Source of the DNA: a virus
IMG/VR virus record: IMGVR_UViG_3300031651_000006
Span: 1-37,953 of that record
Direction: 5' to 3' (one strand)
DNA length: 37,953 nt
The notes below the pieces were generated by a model. It was given only the letters and a program-made list of their open reading frames with translations. It made no database searches and was not told the origin of the DNA. The translations under genes and the position numbers were made by a program. Positions 24,876-32,020 of the stretch are shown piece after piece (within the stretch, counting starts at the first letter, position 1; each line of letters begins with the position of its first letter).

Positions 24876-25235
24876 CTACCCCACCAACTCCAAACTCAAT
24901 TGCTCCATTTCTTTCTGCCTTGCCTTCTCAGCCAGGCAATTCCTGTTAATATTTCTTGCCCTTAATAATATAGATATTCCTTTATGCCTTAACCGCTTAT
25001 AGCATTCTAACCGTTCCGATTCCGTTTCATACCAATAATAGCCGCCAGCCGGAGTAGATAATATAGGATAGCCTTCATCAATTAATTCCCTCAATATTAT
25101 TCGGGTTTGCCTTTCGGTTATGTTAATACCACCCCTGGCTATACATTCATCGGTTATCTGGTATTGGGTACGCCTGTTAGCCTCGCCGGTGTAGGATTTG
25201 ATTATAGATAAAATTACAGCGTTGTTGTCAATCAT
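24876..25235 (-). CDS. Winged-helix DNA-binding protein
   Basis: A 119-residue protein starting MIDNNAVILSIIKSYTGEAN. It has a winged-helix pattern: ITDECIARGGINITERQTRI, RELIDEGYPILSTPAGGYYW, and then LECYKRLRHKGISILLRARN. This resembles phage proteins of the Gp/ORF6N-like or replication regulator kind. It is coupled to a small gene at each side. It may act on the replication or early control region. Confidence 0.65.
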   Translation of the reverse strand: MIDNNAVILSIIKSYTGEANRRTQYQITDECIARGGINITERQTRIILRELIDEGYPILSTPAGGYYWYETESERLECYKRLRHKGISILLRARNINRNCLAEKARQKEMEQLSLELVG

Positions 25236-25380
25236 TTGGCTTCGCTTCCTTCTTAATTTTTTGAAGAGCTTTTTTATACATTAAATTATTTGGATAATAT
25301 AATTTTAATTCTTTTTTAGCTTTTTCTTTTTGTTCTTTAGTCCCATATTTTATTAGATAACGTACTTCTTCATATACCAT
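25228..25380 (-). CDS. Small hypothetical protein
   Basis: A 50-residue ORF with a strong GGAGAGGAGGG site before the ATG (25378-25380), product MVYEEVRYLIKYGTKEQKEK. The stop overlaps the start of the winged-helix gene. Mostly helical and basic at the end. Too short for family recognition. Confidence 0.65.
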   Translation of the reverse strand: MVYEEVRYLIKYGTKEQKEKAKKELKLYYPNNLMYKKALQKIKKEAKPND

Positions 25381-25392
25381 TTTTCCCTCCTC

Positions 25393-25438
25393 TCCTTTTT
25401 TCGGGGACAGGTAAAATAGCCATAAAACCTGCCCCCGT
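25393..25438 (-). repeat. Long GC-rich stem-loop
   Basis: CGGGGGCAGGT pairs with ACCTGTCCCCG around a loop of about 17 nt, giving an 11-bp stem with a mismatch. On the minus strand it is followed by six A and a ribosome binding site, so it is not a classical terminator. A related stem with GGGGCAGGT is at 29880-29908. It may protect or attenuate the downstream small gene. Confidence 0.5.
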
Positions 25439-25496
25439 CCTCTTTTAGCACTCTTATATAAAAAAACATCAAACCAAAATCAAAGGCATCACCTCC

Positions 25497-25652
25497 TTAT
25501 TTTTTAATCGCTATATCTCTTATTTGTCCTATAGAAAATTTAACTCTTACAAAACCATTGCCATTTGGAAACATTTCTAATATTTCTAATACTTTTACTT
25601 TATAATTTTTCCCTCCATATTTTATTTTGATAGTTTGTCCCTCTTTTCTCAT
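25497..25652 (-). CDS. Small beta-barrel-like protein
   Basis: A 51-residue ORF starting ATG at 25650-25652 (MRKEGQTIKIKYGGKNYKVK) with AAGGGATG upstream. Alternating strands with FPNGNGFVRVKFSIG suggest a small SH3/KOW-like barrel. It might bind RNA, but no family is certain. Confidence 0.55.
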   Translation of the reverse strand: MRKEGQTIKIKYGGKNYKVKVLEILEMFPNGNGFVRVKFSIGQIRDIAIKK

Positions 25653-25671
25653 TTATTCACATCCCTTTTTA

Positions 25672-25737
25672 TTATTTATGTAAGGCTAGATATATTAAAA
25701 ATGCTATTACTATAATGCTTATAATAAAACCCCACAT
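25672..25737 (-). CDS. Tiny transmembrane peptide
   Basis: A 21-residue ORF, MWGFIISIIVIAFLIYLALH plus K, after an AAGGGGG site. It is a single hydrophobic helix. Tiny membrane peptides occur in phages, but the coding status is uncertain because of length. Confidence 0.4.
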   Translation of the reverse strand: MWGFIISIIVIAFLIYLALHK

Positions 25738-25787
25738 ATTATGTATCCCCCTTTTTTATAGAAACAGATTAAATATTTATAGTATTT

Positions 25788-25973
25788 TTATAGTTCCCCT
25801 GCCATATCTTCCAGCTTATCTCTCGCTCTAAGCAAGCAACTATAAGCCATTTCAGGCACTACGAAAATAAATATTGCTATAACTATAATTATCCATTCGT
25901 AAATATTCTCTAATGTTTTCATTGTAGAAATACCAGATAAAACCACACCATTAATCCATAACCGATTAACCAA
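25788..25973 (-). CDS. Small membrane protein
   Basis: A 61-residue frame; the true start may be the internal Met in MKTLENIYEWIIIVIAIFIF, giving 44 residues. It has one transmembrane helix (IIIVIAIFIFVV) and an amphipathic C-terminus (CLLRARDKLEDMAGEL). No family recognised. The ribosome binding site is poor for either start. Confidence 0.45.
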   Translation of the reverse strand: MVNRLWINGVVLSGISTMKTLENIYEWIIIVIAIFIFVVPEMAYSCLLRARDKLEDMAGEL

Positions 25974-25988
25974 TATATAAATTCCATA

Positions 25989-26717
25989 TTATTTTATCTC
26001 CGGGAACATCTGTATCTTTTCCGGATAGATATCTTTTAGGCTATCTTTTAGATAAACCGGAATATTATTCCACTTACAATAATTTACTATATTCTCAATC
26101 CATTCCTTTTTTGGTATGATTTTCCCTTTCCTATTCCCGGTTTCAGCCCCCAGGATTATCCAGTCAATATTTGCGTTTGAAAGTTGCCCGGGATTAATGT
26201 ATTCGAGGATAGGCTCAACCGACACAAAGGTTATATTGCAGCTTGTAATAAATAGATAAGGTATTCCTCTCTCAAAATCTTTTTCTCTTGTTATGGTTAC
26301 TCCTAACCAGCAGTTTTTCGGGAAAATATATTTATCGTAAACTTCCGGATATCTTGTCAAAAATTGGAAAATATGTTGAGGATATAATTTTACTTTTTCC
26401 AATACTTTTTCTAACCATTCATCTTTCCAATAATAAATTTCACTCATTGAGCCTATAAATATTCGTTGAGGTTTTTTGGGAAATTTCTTATTAAATTGAG
26501 ATTCTAAAAAAGTGGGTTTAAAATCTTTTAATCCGAATAAATGATCTCCGGTCCAGGCCCAGGTAGGATGTTTTCTCCAATAATGATTAAATTCAATTTC
26601 ATACATTTGTTTCCAACGGAATTTTGCTATTTTTCGGGCATAACAATACTCACAATTATTAAGACATCCCCAAACTGGATTCCAGGTGGTATTACACCAC
26701 CCAATTTTATTTTTCAT
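25989..26717 (-). CDS. Phage Gp37/Gp68-like radical-SAM-type protein (DUF5131)
   Basis: The 242-residue protein begins MKNKIGWCNTTWNPVWGC. It carries the C-x3-C-x2-C motif CLNNCEYC (Cys18, Cys22, Cys25), the hallmark for binding a 4Fe-4S cluster and S-adenosylmethionine. Further conserved-looking pieces are RIFIGSMSEIYYWKDEW, WLGVTITREKDFERGIP and WIILGAETGNRKGK, which match the phage Gp37/Gp68 (DUF5131) family. Its reaction is unknown. It follows the DNA methyltransferase by 11 nt, so a role in nucleic acid modification is possible but inferred. Confidence 0.85.
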   Translation of the reverse strand: MKNKIGWCNTTWNPVWGCLNNCEYCYARKIAKFRWKQMYEIEFNHYWRKHPTWAWTGDHLFGLKDFKPTFLESQFNKKFPKKPQRIFIGSMSEIYYWKDEWLEKVLEKVKLYPQHIFQFLTRYPEVYDKYIFPKNCWLGVTITREKDFERGIPYLFITSCNITFVSVEPILEYINPGQLSNANIDWIILGAETGNRKGKIIPKKEWIENIVNYCKWNNIPVYLKDSLKDIYPEKIQMFPEIK

Positions 26718-26728
26718 TTTTATCTCCT

Positions 26729-28282
26729 TTAAAAAATTCTTTGCTGGACTTTAGCTATTCGCCTTTTGGCCATATCGATATATTCTTGTTTTATCTCAAT
26801 ACCGATAAATCTTTTTCTTTGCTTTAAAGCCACCAACGCGGTAGTCCCGGCCCCCATAAATGGATCTAAAACTATTCCACTTTCCCAACCTGCATTGCAA
26901 CCACAATCGGAATAGCCTTTAAATTTATATTCTGCTGTGCAACTTGCCTTTTTATCTGGGGTTTCATTCATTCCTCTTTCTGCGTCGTGTTTATGTGGAT
27001 GCCAGCTTTTGCCAAGTAATTTTTTATATTCTTCAGCTGGCTCTAATATCTTTACCCTTGCCTTACCACATTTCTTACAGACAAATTCAGGGCATCCTGC
27101 CTTAATCGGTATCTCAATTAGCTTTTCTGGATATACCGCAAAATGGGCTTCCGGGAATGGCTGAGTTGGGATAGTCCAGACACAACGCTTATTACGACCC
27201 TGTGCATAACCATCTACAAAAGCCCTTTGTGTTTTTATAGCGCCACCACTATTTTGCGCCCATTTACCGCCATATTCAGTTCTTGCTTTTGCCATTCTAT
27301 TGAGGTCATAATCATTGCTTAAAAAATTCTCAAATTGCTGTTCAAACCAATAATCATGGCCAGTCCAGAAGGATACTTTAATTTTTCCTAATCCTTTACA
27401 TCTCTTACATTTTTCTTGTTTTGTTATTCTGTGATATCTGGCCCTCGGGCTTCCCATATTTTCAGCATCTTCTTCATTTATTTTTGTTTTTCCACCAGTG
27501 CCCTGACATCTTGGGCAGGGTCTCCACTCCCAATCTTTCCCTTCTATTCCCTTGATTCCCGGTGGCTTTTTGCTTATACATTCCAAAGTTTTCTCATTAG
27601 TCCAGAATATAGCTTTATTGTTTTTGGTAAAGAAAAATAGGTATTCAAAATCTACCGTGAACCGGTCATCTGCACTTGCGGGCATACAATTCGGTTTATA
27701 CCAGATAATTGTATTCCTCTTGATCCAGCCCCGGTTAGTCATTTCTATTGAAAATCGATAGGGGATATCTAATAAACTTTTAGCATATTGTTTTGGTTTT
27801 AATTGCTGCGGTACTTTTGCCCTAGTTTTGCTATCCGGCCATCCCGCATTTTTACCCTGAAAACCACCATAAGAATCGCCAATATTTACAAAGCAGGTCC
27901 CGTCTTTTCTTAATACTCTTTTGACCTCGTCGAAGATATCGCATAAGTGCTTTATATATAATTCAAAGGTAGGCTCGAGGCCCAGGCTACCCTTCCACGC
28001 CCCACATTTAATACAGAAGCAATTACCTTTATCATCAGAAGCCCCCTTATCCTTAAACCAACTTTCTTTACCGGGGTTAGTTTCGCCTGATTTATGTTTT
28101 AAAGTAATGGTTTTATTGCCCCATTCATGTTTACAATTTTTATCCCCATCCCATATAACCGGATTTACTCCATACTCTCGTAAGGACCAGTAGGGTGGGG
28201 AAGTTACCACACAATTAACTGATTCTGCCGGTAATTGTGGTAATATATTTAAAGCGTGTCCTAAGATTATGGTATTAATCAT
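26729..28282 (-). CDS. Beta-class DNA methyltransferase (N4-cytosine or N6-adenine)
   Basis: This 517-residue protein has the catalytic motif TSPPYW (27-32) near the N-terminus and the SAM-binding motif DPFMGAGTT (473-481) near the C-terminus. That order defines the beta class. Three Cys-rich inserts could bind zinc: NCFCIKCGAW (about 90-100), CPRCQGTGGK with CKRCKGLG (about 258-300), and VCKKCGKAR (about 400). The TSPPYW tetrapeptide context fits N4mC or N6mA formation. No cognate restriction enzyme is present, so it probably protects phage DNA from host restriction. Confidence 0.93.
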   Translation of the reverse strand: MINTIILGHALNILPQLPAESVNCVVTSPPYWSLREYGVNPVIWDGDKNCKHEWGNKTITLKHKSGETNPGKESWFKDKGASDDKGNCFCIKCGAWKGSLGLEPTFELYIKHLCDIFDEVKRVLRKDGTCFVNIGDSYGGFQGKNAGWPDSKTRAKVPQQLKPKQYAKSLLDIPYRFSIEMTNRGWIKRNTIIWYKPNCMPASADDRFTVDFEYLFFFTKNNKAIFWTNEKTLECISKKPPGIKGIEGKDWEWRPCPRCQGTGGKTKINEEDAENMGSPRARYHRITKQEKCKRCKGLGKIKVSFWTGHDYWFEQQFENFLSNDYDLNRMAKARTEYGGKWAQNSGGAIKTQRAFVDGYAQGRNKRCVWTIPTQPFPEAHFAVYPEKLIEIPIKAGCPEFVCKKCGKARVKILEPAEEYKKLLGKSWHPHKHDAERGMNETPDKKASCTAEYKFKGYSDCGCNAGWESGIVLDPFMGAGTTALVALKQRKRFIGIEIKQEYIDMAKRRIAKVQQRIF

Positions 28283-28284
28283 CT

Positions 28285-28437
28285 TTAGTTACGGTTTCCT
28301 TTTTGAATCTTTTTATAATTTCTCCTTCTTAAATATTCCAATAGCCTTAAAAGTTTAATATTGTTCTCTTTATCAAGTTCTCTTAATTCTTTTGCGGTTT
28401 CATGAAACGTATTCTTTTTTATTAAGACTTTAGGCAT
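28285..28437 (-). CDS. Small helical protein
   Basis: A 50-residue ORF whose ATG overlaps the stop of the upstream gene by one base (TAATG), and which ends 2 nt before the methyltransferase. The product MPKVLIKKNTFHETAKELRE is basic and helical. No motif. Translational coupling supports coding. Confidence 0.6.
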   Translation of the reverse strand: MPKVLIKKNTFHETAKELRELDKENNIKLLRLLEYLRRRNYKKIQKGNRN

Positions 28438-28619
28438 TACTTTTTACCCCCAAGCATTTTTTCGATTACTTTTTTCTTTATTTTTTCCAGTAAAGTTAAA
28501 GCGCATTTTCGGTGGTAAAGTCTATGATCATAAAAAACCATATTGTTTATACTAAGGATCTTTTTTCCACACTTGAAACATATCCAAGTAACCCCTTCCT
28601 GTAATCTGTATTTTTTCAT
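28437..28619 (-). CDS. Small zinc-binding protein
   Basis: A 60-residue protein with WICFKCGKKIL and later YHRKCALTLLEK, giving Cys/His pairs for a small treble-clef or LIM-like zinc site. It is coupled by 4 nt to another zinc protein upstream. Function unknown. Confidence 0.6.
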   Translation of the reverse strand: MKKYRLQEGVTWICFKCGKKILSINNMVFYDHRLYHRKCALTLLEKIKKKVIEKMLGGKK

Positions 28620-28885
28620 TTTTTATCCTCCGGTAAACCTAGATAACATTTTTCGCAAATTATTTTATTCATTCCTTTTTTGGTAATACAGGCCACGGTT
28701 TTATCTCCATCTTTGAATTTACCACCACAAATAAAGCACTTTCTTTTACTCCAAATAAGTCTTGTTAAATCGGTTTTCATTGAGCATTTTACTTTAACAA
28801 AATGAGTAACCTCGATTTTAGAATTTATTAATTTCCTTTTAAATTCTTTACCTATTATTTCCATTATCCCCCTCCTATTACCCAA
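28616..28885 (-). CDS. Zinc-finger protein
   Basis: An 89-residue protein starting MGNRRGIMEIIGKEFKRKLI (the internal MEIIG is an alternative start). CFICGGKFKDGDKTVACITK followed by IICEKCYLGLPED provides two CxxC pairs of a zinc finger. It overlaps the 3D-domain gene by 22 nt if the long start is used, which favours the internal start. Confidence 0.6.
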   Translation of the reverse strand: MGNRRGIMEIIGKEFKRKLINSKIEVTHFVKVKCSMKTDLTRLIWSKRKCFICGGKFKDGDKTVACITKKGMNKIICEKCYLGLPEDKK

Positions 28886-29367
28886 ACCTCTATCGGATAT
28901 TGAATTCCAAAGGCCCGGGATTCTTCAATTGTTTTTTTATAAAAATCTATATTACTGATATCAAAGGAAAGATCTTTAGCATCAGCATTTTTAAGGTATT
29001 TCACTTTAAAATAGCCAGTATCTTCAACCTTAAATAGGCCCTCGATAAATTGACCTTTCACATAAATTATTTGGCCTATCTTTAAGAATGAATTTACCTG
29101 GGGGTTACCGTTGCTATCTATATCAATATTTATAGCCACTATGCCTTCCCCAACCTTTATTCCAGTAGAAGTTATGCCGTCATTCCATACTTTATTAACG
29201 CAATCCTGGTGATCCGTGTAAGCAGTACCCGACATTATATAATGCTCGGTATAGGGTATTGGTATGTTATCCATAGCGGTAAATTCTTCTGCCCTTGCTT
29301 TAGGTATAGCTATATAAATTAATAAGATTAATATTATAATTTCAATTATAATTATCAGCTTTTTCAT
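28864..29367 (-). CDS. Secreted 3D-domain protein (cell-wall-active)
   Basis: The 167-residue protein has an N-terminal hydrophobic segment (IIIEIIILILLIYIAI) followed by an AxA-like site, so it is exported or anchored. The mature part has SGTAYTDHQDC, ITSTGIKVGEGIVAINIDID and FKVEDTGYF (EDTG at 115-118), matching the 3D double-psi barrel domain of lytic transglycosylase-like proteins (YabE/YorM relatives). Such a domain cleaves peptidoglycan. Its location in the early/middle region, not with the lysis genes, is unusual. Confidence 0.75.
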   Translation of the reverse strand: MKKLIIIIEIIILILLIYIAIPKARAEEFTAMDNIPIPYTEHYIMSGTAYTDHQDCVNKVWNDGITSTGIKVGEGIVAINIDIDSNGNPQVNSFLKIGQIIYVKGQFIEGLFKVEDTGYFKVKYLKNADAKDLSFDISNIDFYKKTIEESRAFGIQYPIEVWVIGGG

Positions 29368-29633
29368 ACCTTTACCTTCTTTTCCAATTTAGGATTGGTG
29401 ATATATCCTGCCTGTTTCCATTTCTCATCCCAAGCTATATCAGACATCTTCTTTAATTCCTTAAATTTTTTAGTTTGCCATTTTCTTATGGCAACTATAC
29501 CGACAGATAATTCCCAATCGAATAAAAAGGTCATATCAGTTTTTTTAAATGAATATTTATAAAAGCCAAATCTTATAATGCCGAAAATTAAATCATATTT
29601 CTTTTTTCTTAAATGTATAGTGCGTACTTTCAC
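29364..29633 (-). CDS. Hypothetical protein
   Basis: An 89-residue basic protein beginning at a GTG or ATG-like start (MKVRTIHLRKKKYDLIFG) with AAGGTG upstream. It has an aromatic beta-rich N-half (GFYKYSFKKTDMTFLF) and a helical C-half (KWQTKKFKELKKMSDIAW). It overlaps the 3D-domain gene by 4 nt. No family recognised. Confidence 0.6.
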   Translation of the reverse strand: MKVRTIHLRKKKYDLIFGIIRFGFYKYSFKKTDMTFLFDWELSVGIVAIRKWQTKKFKELKKMSDIAWDEKWKQAGYITNPKLEKKVKV

Positions 29634-29925
29634 CTTTTAATCCCCCTTATTTTTTTGTGCATTTGTATAAATAATAAAATATAAATACAGGAGATAGGAA
29701 CAGACAAACCCTCTCCTTTTTATTCCTACCACGCGGAATTTTCTTATTTCATATTCGGGGAAGTTACCTAAACCCTCTATGGTTTAGTTATAGAAAATTT
29801 ATCGTATTCTGTTTTTTTAACCCTTGTAATCTTCCCGTTTTGGGTTTTCACTTAAATAAAATATAAATTGATATAATTGCAGGGCAGGACTTTCAACCTG
29901 CCCCTGGAGCGTAAAAATGAAAAAA
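29634..29925 (-). other. Gene-free stretch with structured elements
   Basis: This 292-bp gap has a GC-rich hairpin (29880-29908). It also has nested complementary blocks near 29689-29729 (AGGAA, GGAGA, TTCCT, TCTCC on the minus strand), which could fold as an H-type pseudoknot. One 24-codon frame (GTG start, VKTQNGKITRVKKTEYDKFS) may be a small gene or remnant, but lacks a ribosome binding site. I see no clear promoter. Confidence 0.45.
29880..29908 (-). terminator. GC-rich stem-loop after the Gp3-like gene
   Basis: On the minus strand AGGGGCAGG pairs with CCTGCCCTG around a loop of 8 nt. It begins 18 nt after the stop of the 29926-31524 gene and is followed by CAATTATATC rather than a T-run. 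It may be a weak terminator or a processing hairpin. It shares the GGGGCAGGT half-site with 25393-25438. Confidence 0.5.
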
Positions 29926-31524
29926 TTAATCCGGTGTATCCTCATCGCTGATTTCTTCATCTGGGAAAGGCGCTTCCTTATTTATTATTTCAAGTGACTT
30001 TTTATTATCCGGGATATTTTCGTTAATAGTTTCCTGTTTCTCTTCACTTTTTGCCATCTTTATTATTTTTTCTACTGCTTCCGGATTATCAAGTAAGGTT
30101 CGTTTCAATTCCTCAATGGGACTTCCCGGCTCTTTTACATCGGCTTTTACAGCAAACCAGGCAATCTCTTTCCAGGTATCCAGCCCAGCCTTCTTAAATG
30201 TTTCAAACATCTTATCCAATTTTTCTTTATCCGATTCGGAGGGTGGTTCCAGGGCTTTCATTAGCTGGTTATATTTCTCCTTGTTAGTAGTTAAGACCTT
30301 TCTGGCCAGAGGCTCGCTAAGCATAGTTTTGAATATACCCATCTCTACAGCAAATTTAACCAGTTTTTCAAAGTTATTAAGACCTGCCTTTTGGGCCTTT
30401 TTTGATATAGCTAATAAGAGTTTAGTTTCTTCCGCAACCCTTTTCTTATATATTGTTTTTGCTTCTTTATAAGATTTGAGTTTGTCTTTTCCTTCTTCAT
30501 GATCCTTTTTCAACTGGGCTTCCTGGATCTTTGATTTTTCAATCTCTTTTTTTGTATCCGGTTTTTCTACTTTTTTTTGCTTTTCCTGATCTTCGGTTTT
30601 TTTCTCTTTTTCTTTTTTAACTTCTTCCTCGGGTTCCAGTTTACCTATAACCGCCCCTTCTTTCTCACTATCTAATTTAGGATTTTCGTCCGGGATATCA
30701 GGGATTTGGTATATTCTTTTTTGACCTAGGAATAACGTCTGACCTTCTCTAATCTTCTTTATTTCCGGTATAGGTAGATCCAATTCGCAAGTTAAAGGCC
30801 AGTGCTTATCTTTTCTACCCTCGTGCTGGGTTTCTTTTTGTGTTCGCCTTAATATAAAAGGCAACATTGTAATACTGTTATATCGGTTAGTTATAGGATC
30901 TTTTAATAGTTCTAAAGCCAGGTAAATACCACTCTGGACATCCACCATAGTATTCCAGGAGCCGGAGTCAATAACGTAAATACCCCCCATCGATATATCC
31001 GGTATAAAAAAGAAGAGGCTGGCACGTTTACTACAACCGTCCTTTTGACCAAATTTATCACAGGGGCATTCTACCTCTTCAAAAATCCCTTTTTCGTTTG
31101 CCCTCATAGCCCTTTCACCATTCCCTACACATTTGAGCCCCCTAGAGCTTCCATACCATTTATAAGCCTGAGGGAATAAACCCCCAATATCCGGTAAACT
31201 GTTTTCGTCCAGACCGGATAAAGGAAAAGCTATTTTTAATTCAGTAGGTTTATCTCCAAACATTGCCTTAACTTCTTTAGGGCATATAAAATAAGGTATA
31301 TCTTTAGGATGGAATTCTAATTCTCCATATTTATCCCTTTTCTGTACAAAATCCCCGTTCTGGTCTTTTATATATTTTTTATTTTTATCTTTTGCTATGG
31401 TAGGAACCCTTATCCCCAATCGGATTTTCCCCTTCCAGGTTAACCTCCGGATACTGCTAATAGGATGATCACCTACAATCTTAGTAAATTTTTTAAAAAA
31501 ACTTGTACCACCAGTATTATTCAT
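29926..31524 (-). CDS. Recombination directionality factor-like / Gp3-like protein
   Basis: The 532-residue protein shows the N-terminal signature of the phiC31 Gp3-like family (PF18897 type): IAFPLSGLDENSLPDIGGLF, YKWYGSSRGLKCVGNG, VECPCDKFGQKDGCSKRASL, FFIPDISMGGIYVIDSGSWN and ITMLPFILRRTQKE. Four Cys at about 140-165 could bind zinc. In phages with a serine integrase this family controls excision; in others it occurs in recombination/replication clusters. No integrase is present here, so a DNA recombination role is more likely. Residues ~290-532 are a charged coiled-coil extension not typical of the family. Confidence 0.75.
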   Translation of the reverse strand: MNNTGGTSFFKKFTKIVGDHPISSIRRLTWKGKIRLGIRVPTIAKDKNKKYIKDQNGDFVQKRDKYGELEFHPKDIPYFICPKEVKAMFGDKPTELKIAFPLSGLDENSLPDIGGLFPQAYKWYGSSRGLKCVGNGERAMRANEKGIFEEVECPCDKFGQKDGCSKRASLFFFIPDISMGGIYVIDSGSWNTMVDVQSGIYLALELLKDPITNRYNSITMLPFILRRTQKETQHEGRKDKHWPLTCELDLPIPEIKKIREGQTLFLGQKRIYQIPDIPDENPKLDSEKEGAVIGKLEPEEEVKKEKEKKTEDQEKQKKVEKPDTKKEIEKSKIQEAQLKKDHEEGKDKLKSYKEAKTIYKKRVAEETKLLLAISKKAQKAGLNNFEKLVKFAVEMGIFKTMLSEPLARKVLTTNKEKYNQLMKALEPPSESDKEKLDKMFETFKKAGLDTWKEIAWFAVKADVKEPGSPIEELKRTLLDNPEAVEKIIKMAKSEEKQETINENIPDNKKSLEIINKEAPFPDEEISDEDTPD

Positions 31525-31552
31525 TTTAAAATTACCTCCTTAAATTTTTTAC

Positions 31553-31813
31553 TTAAATTGAACTTCCTGCTATTTTATATCCAGACAATTTATCATTTGT
31601 TTTTTCTAATTCACCATCAACGATATCAGAAAAATGAGCAGCAATATTAAATATTTTATAAGCAGGCCACTTAAATTCTCTATAAAGCTTGCCATTTTTT
31701 GTTATTTCTACTAAAGCATCACCTGACTTATCTTCTGGTTTTCCCCACCAAGCTTTAACATTAAATCCTCTATCTTTTATATCAAAAAGTGGTTTTTTAT
31801 TTTTATCAATCAT
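31553..31813 (-). CDS. Small phage protein of recombination cluster
   Basis: An 86-residue protein (MIDKNKKPLFDIKDRGFNVK) with strand-rich middle NGKLYREFKWPAYKIFN and a helical end. AGGAGG lies upstream. It sits between a 55-residue ORF and the Gp3-like gene. Its compact beta plus helix form suggests a single-strand DNA or coactivator-like binder, but no motif confirms this. Confidence 0.6.
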   Translation of the reverse strand: MIDKNKKPLFDIKDRGFNVKAWWGKPEDKSGDALVEITKNGKLYREFKWPAYKIFNIAAHFSDIVDGELEKTNDKLSGYKIAGSSI

Positions 31814-31819
31814 ATTACT

Positions 31820-31987
31820 TTAACCTCCTAAATTTTTTATTTTGTGGCCATATTTATTTATCTTTACCTCGGCCCCAAATAATTTTTCATAATCGATTTG
31901 CTCTTTTGCTTTGAGCCACTTCATTTCTTCTTTAACGCTAGTATCATTTTTTCTAGCCCGGTATTTAGCGATAGATTTTAGGCTCAT
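31820..31987 (-). CDS. Small hypothetical protein
   Basis: A 55-residue ORF with GGGAGG before its ATG at 31985-31987 (MSLKSIAKYRARKNDTSVKE). Its last codons contain the AGGAGG site of the next gene, indicating coupling. Charged and helical. No family recognised. Confidence 0.6.
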   Translation of the reverse strand: MSLKSIAKYRARKNDTSVKEEMKWLKAKEQIDYEKLFGAEVKINKYGHKIKNLGG

Positions 31988-32020
31988 TTTATTTACCTCC
32001 CGTTATATTATTTTTTCATA

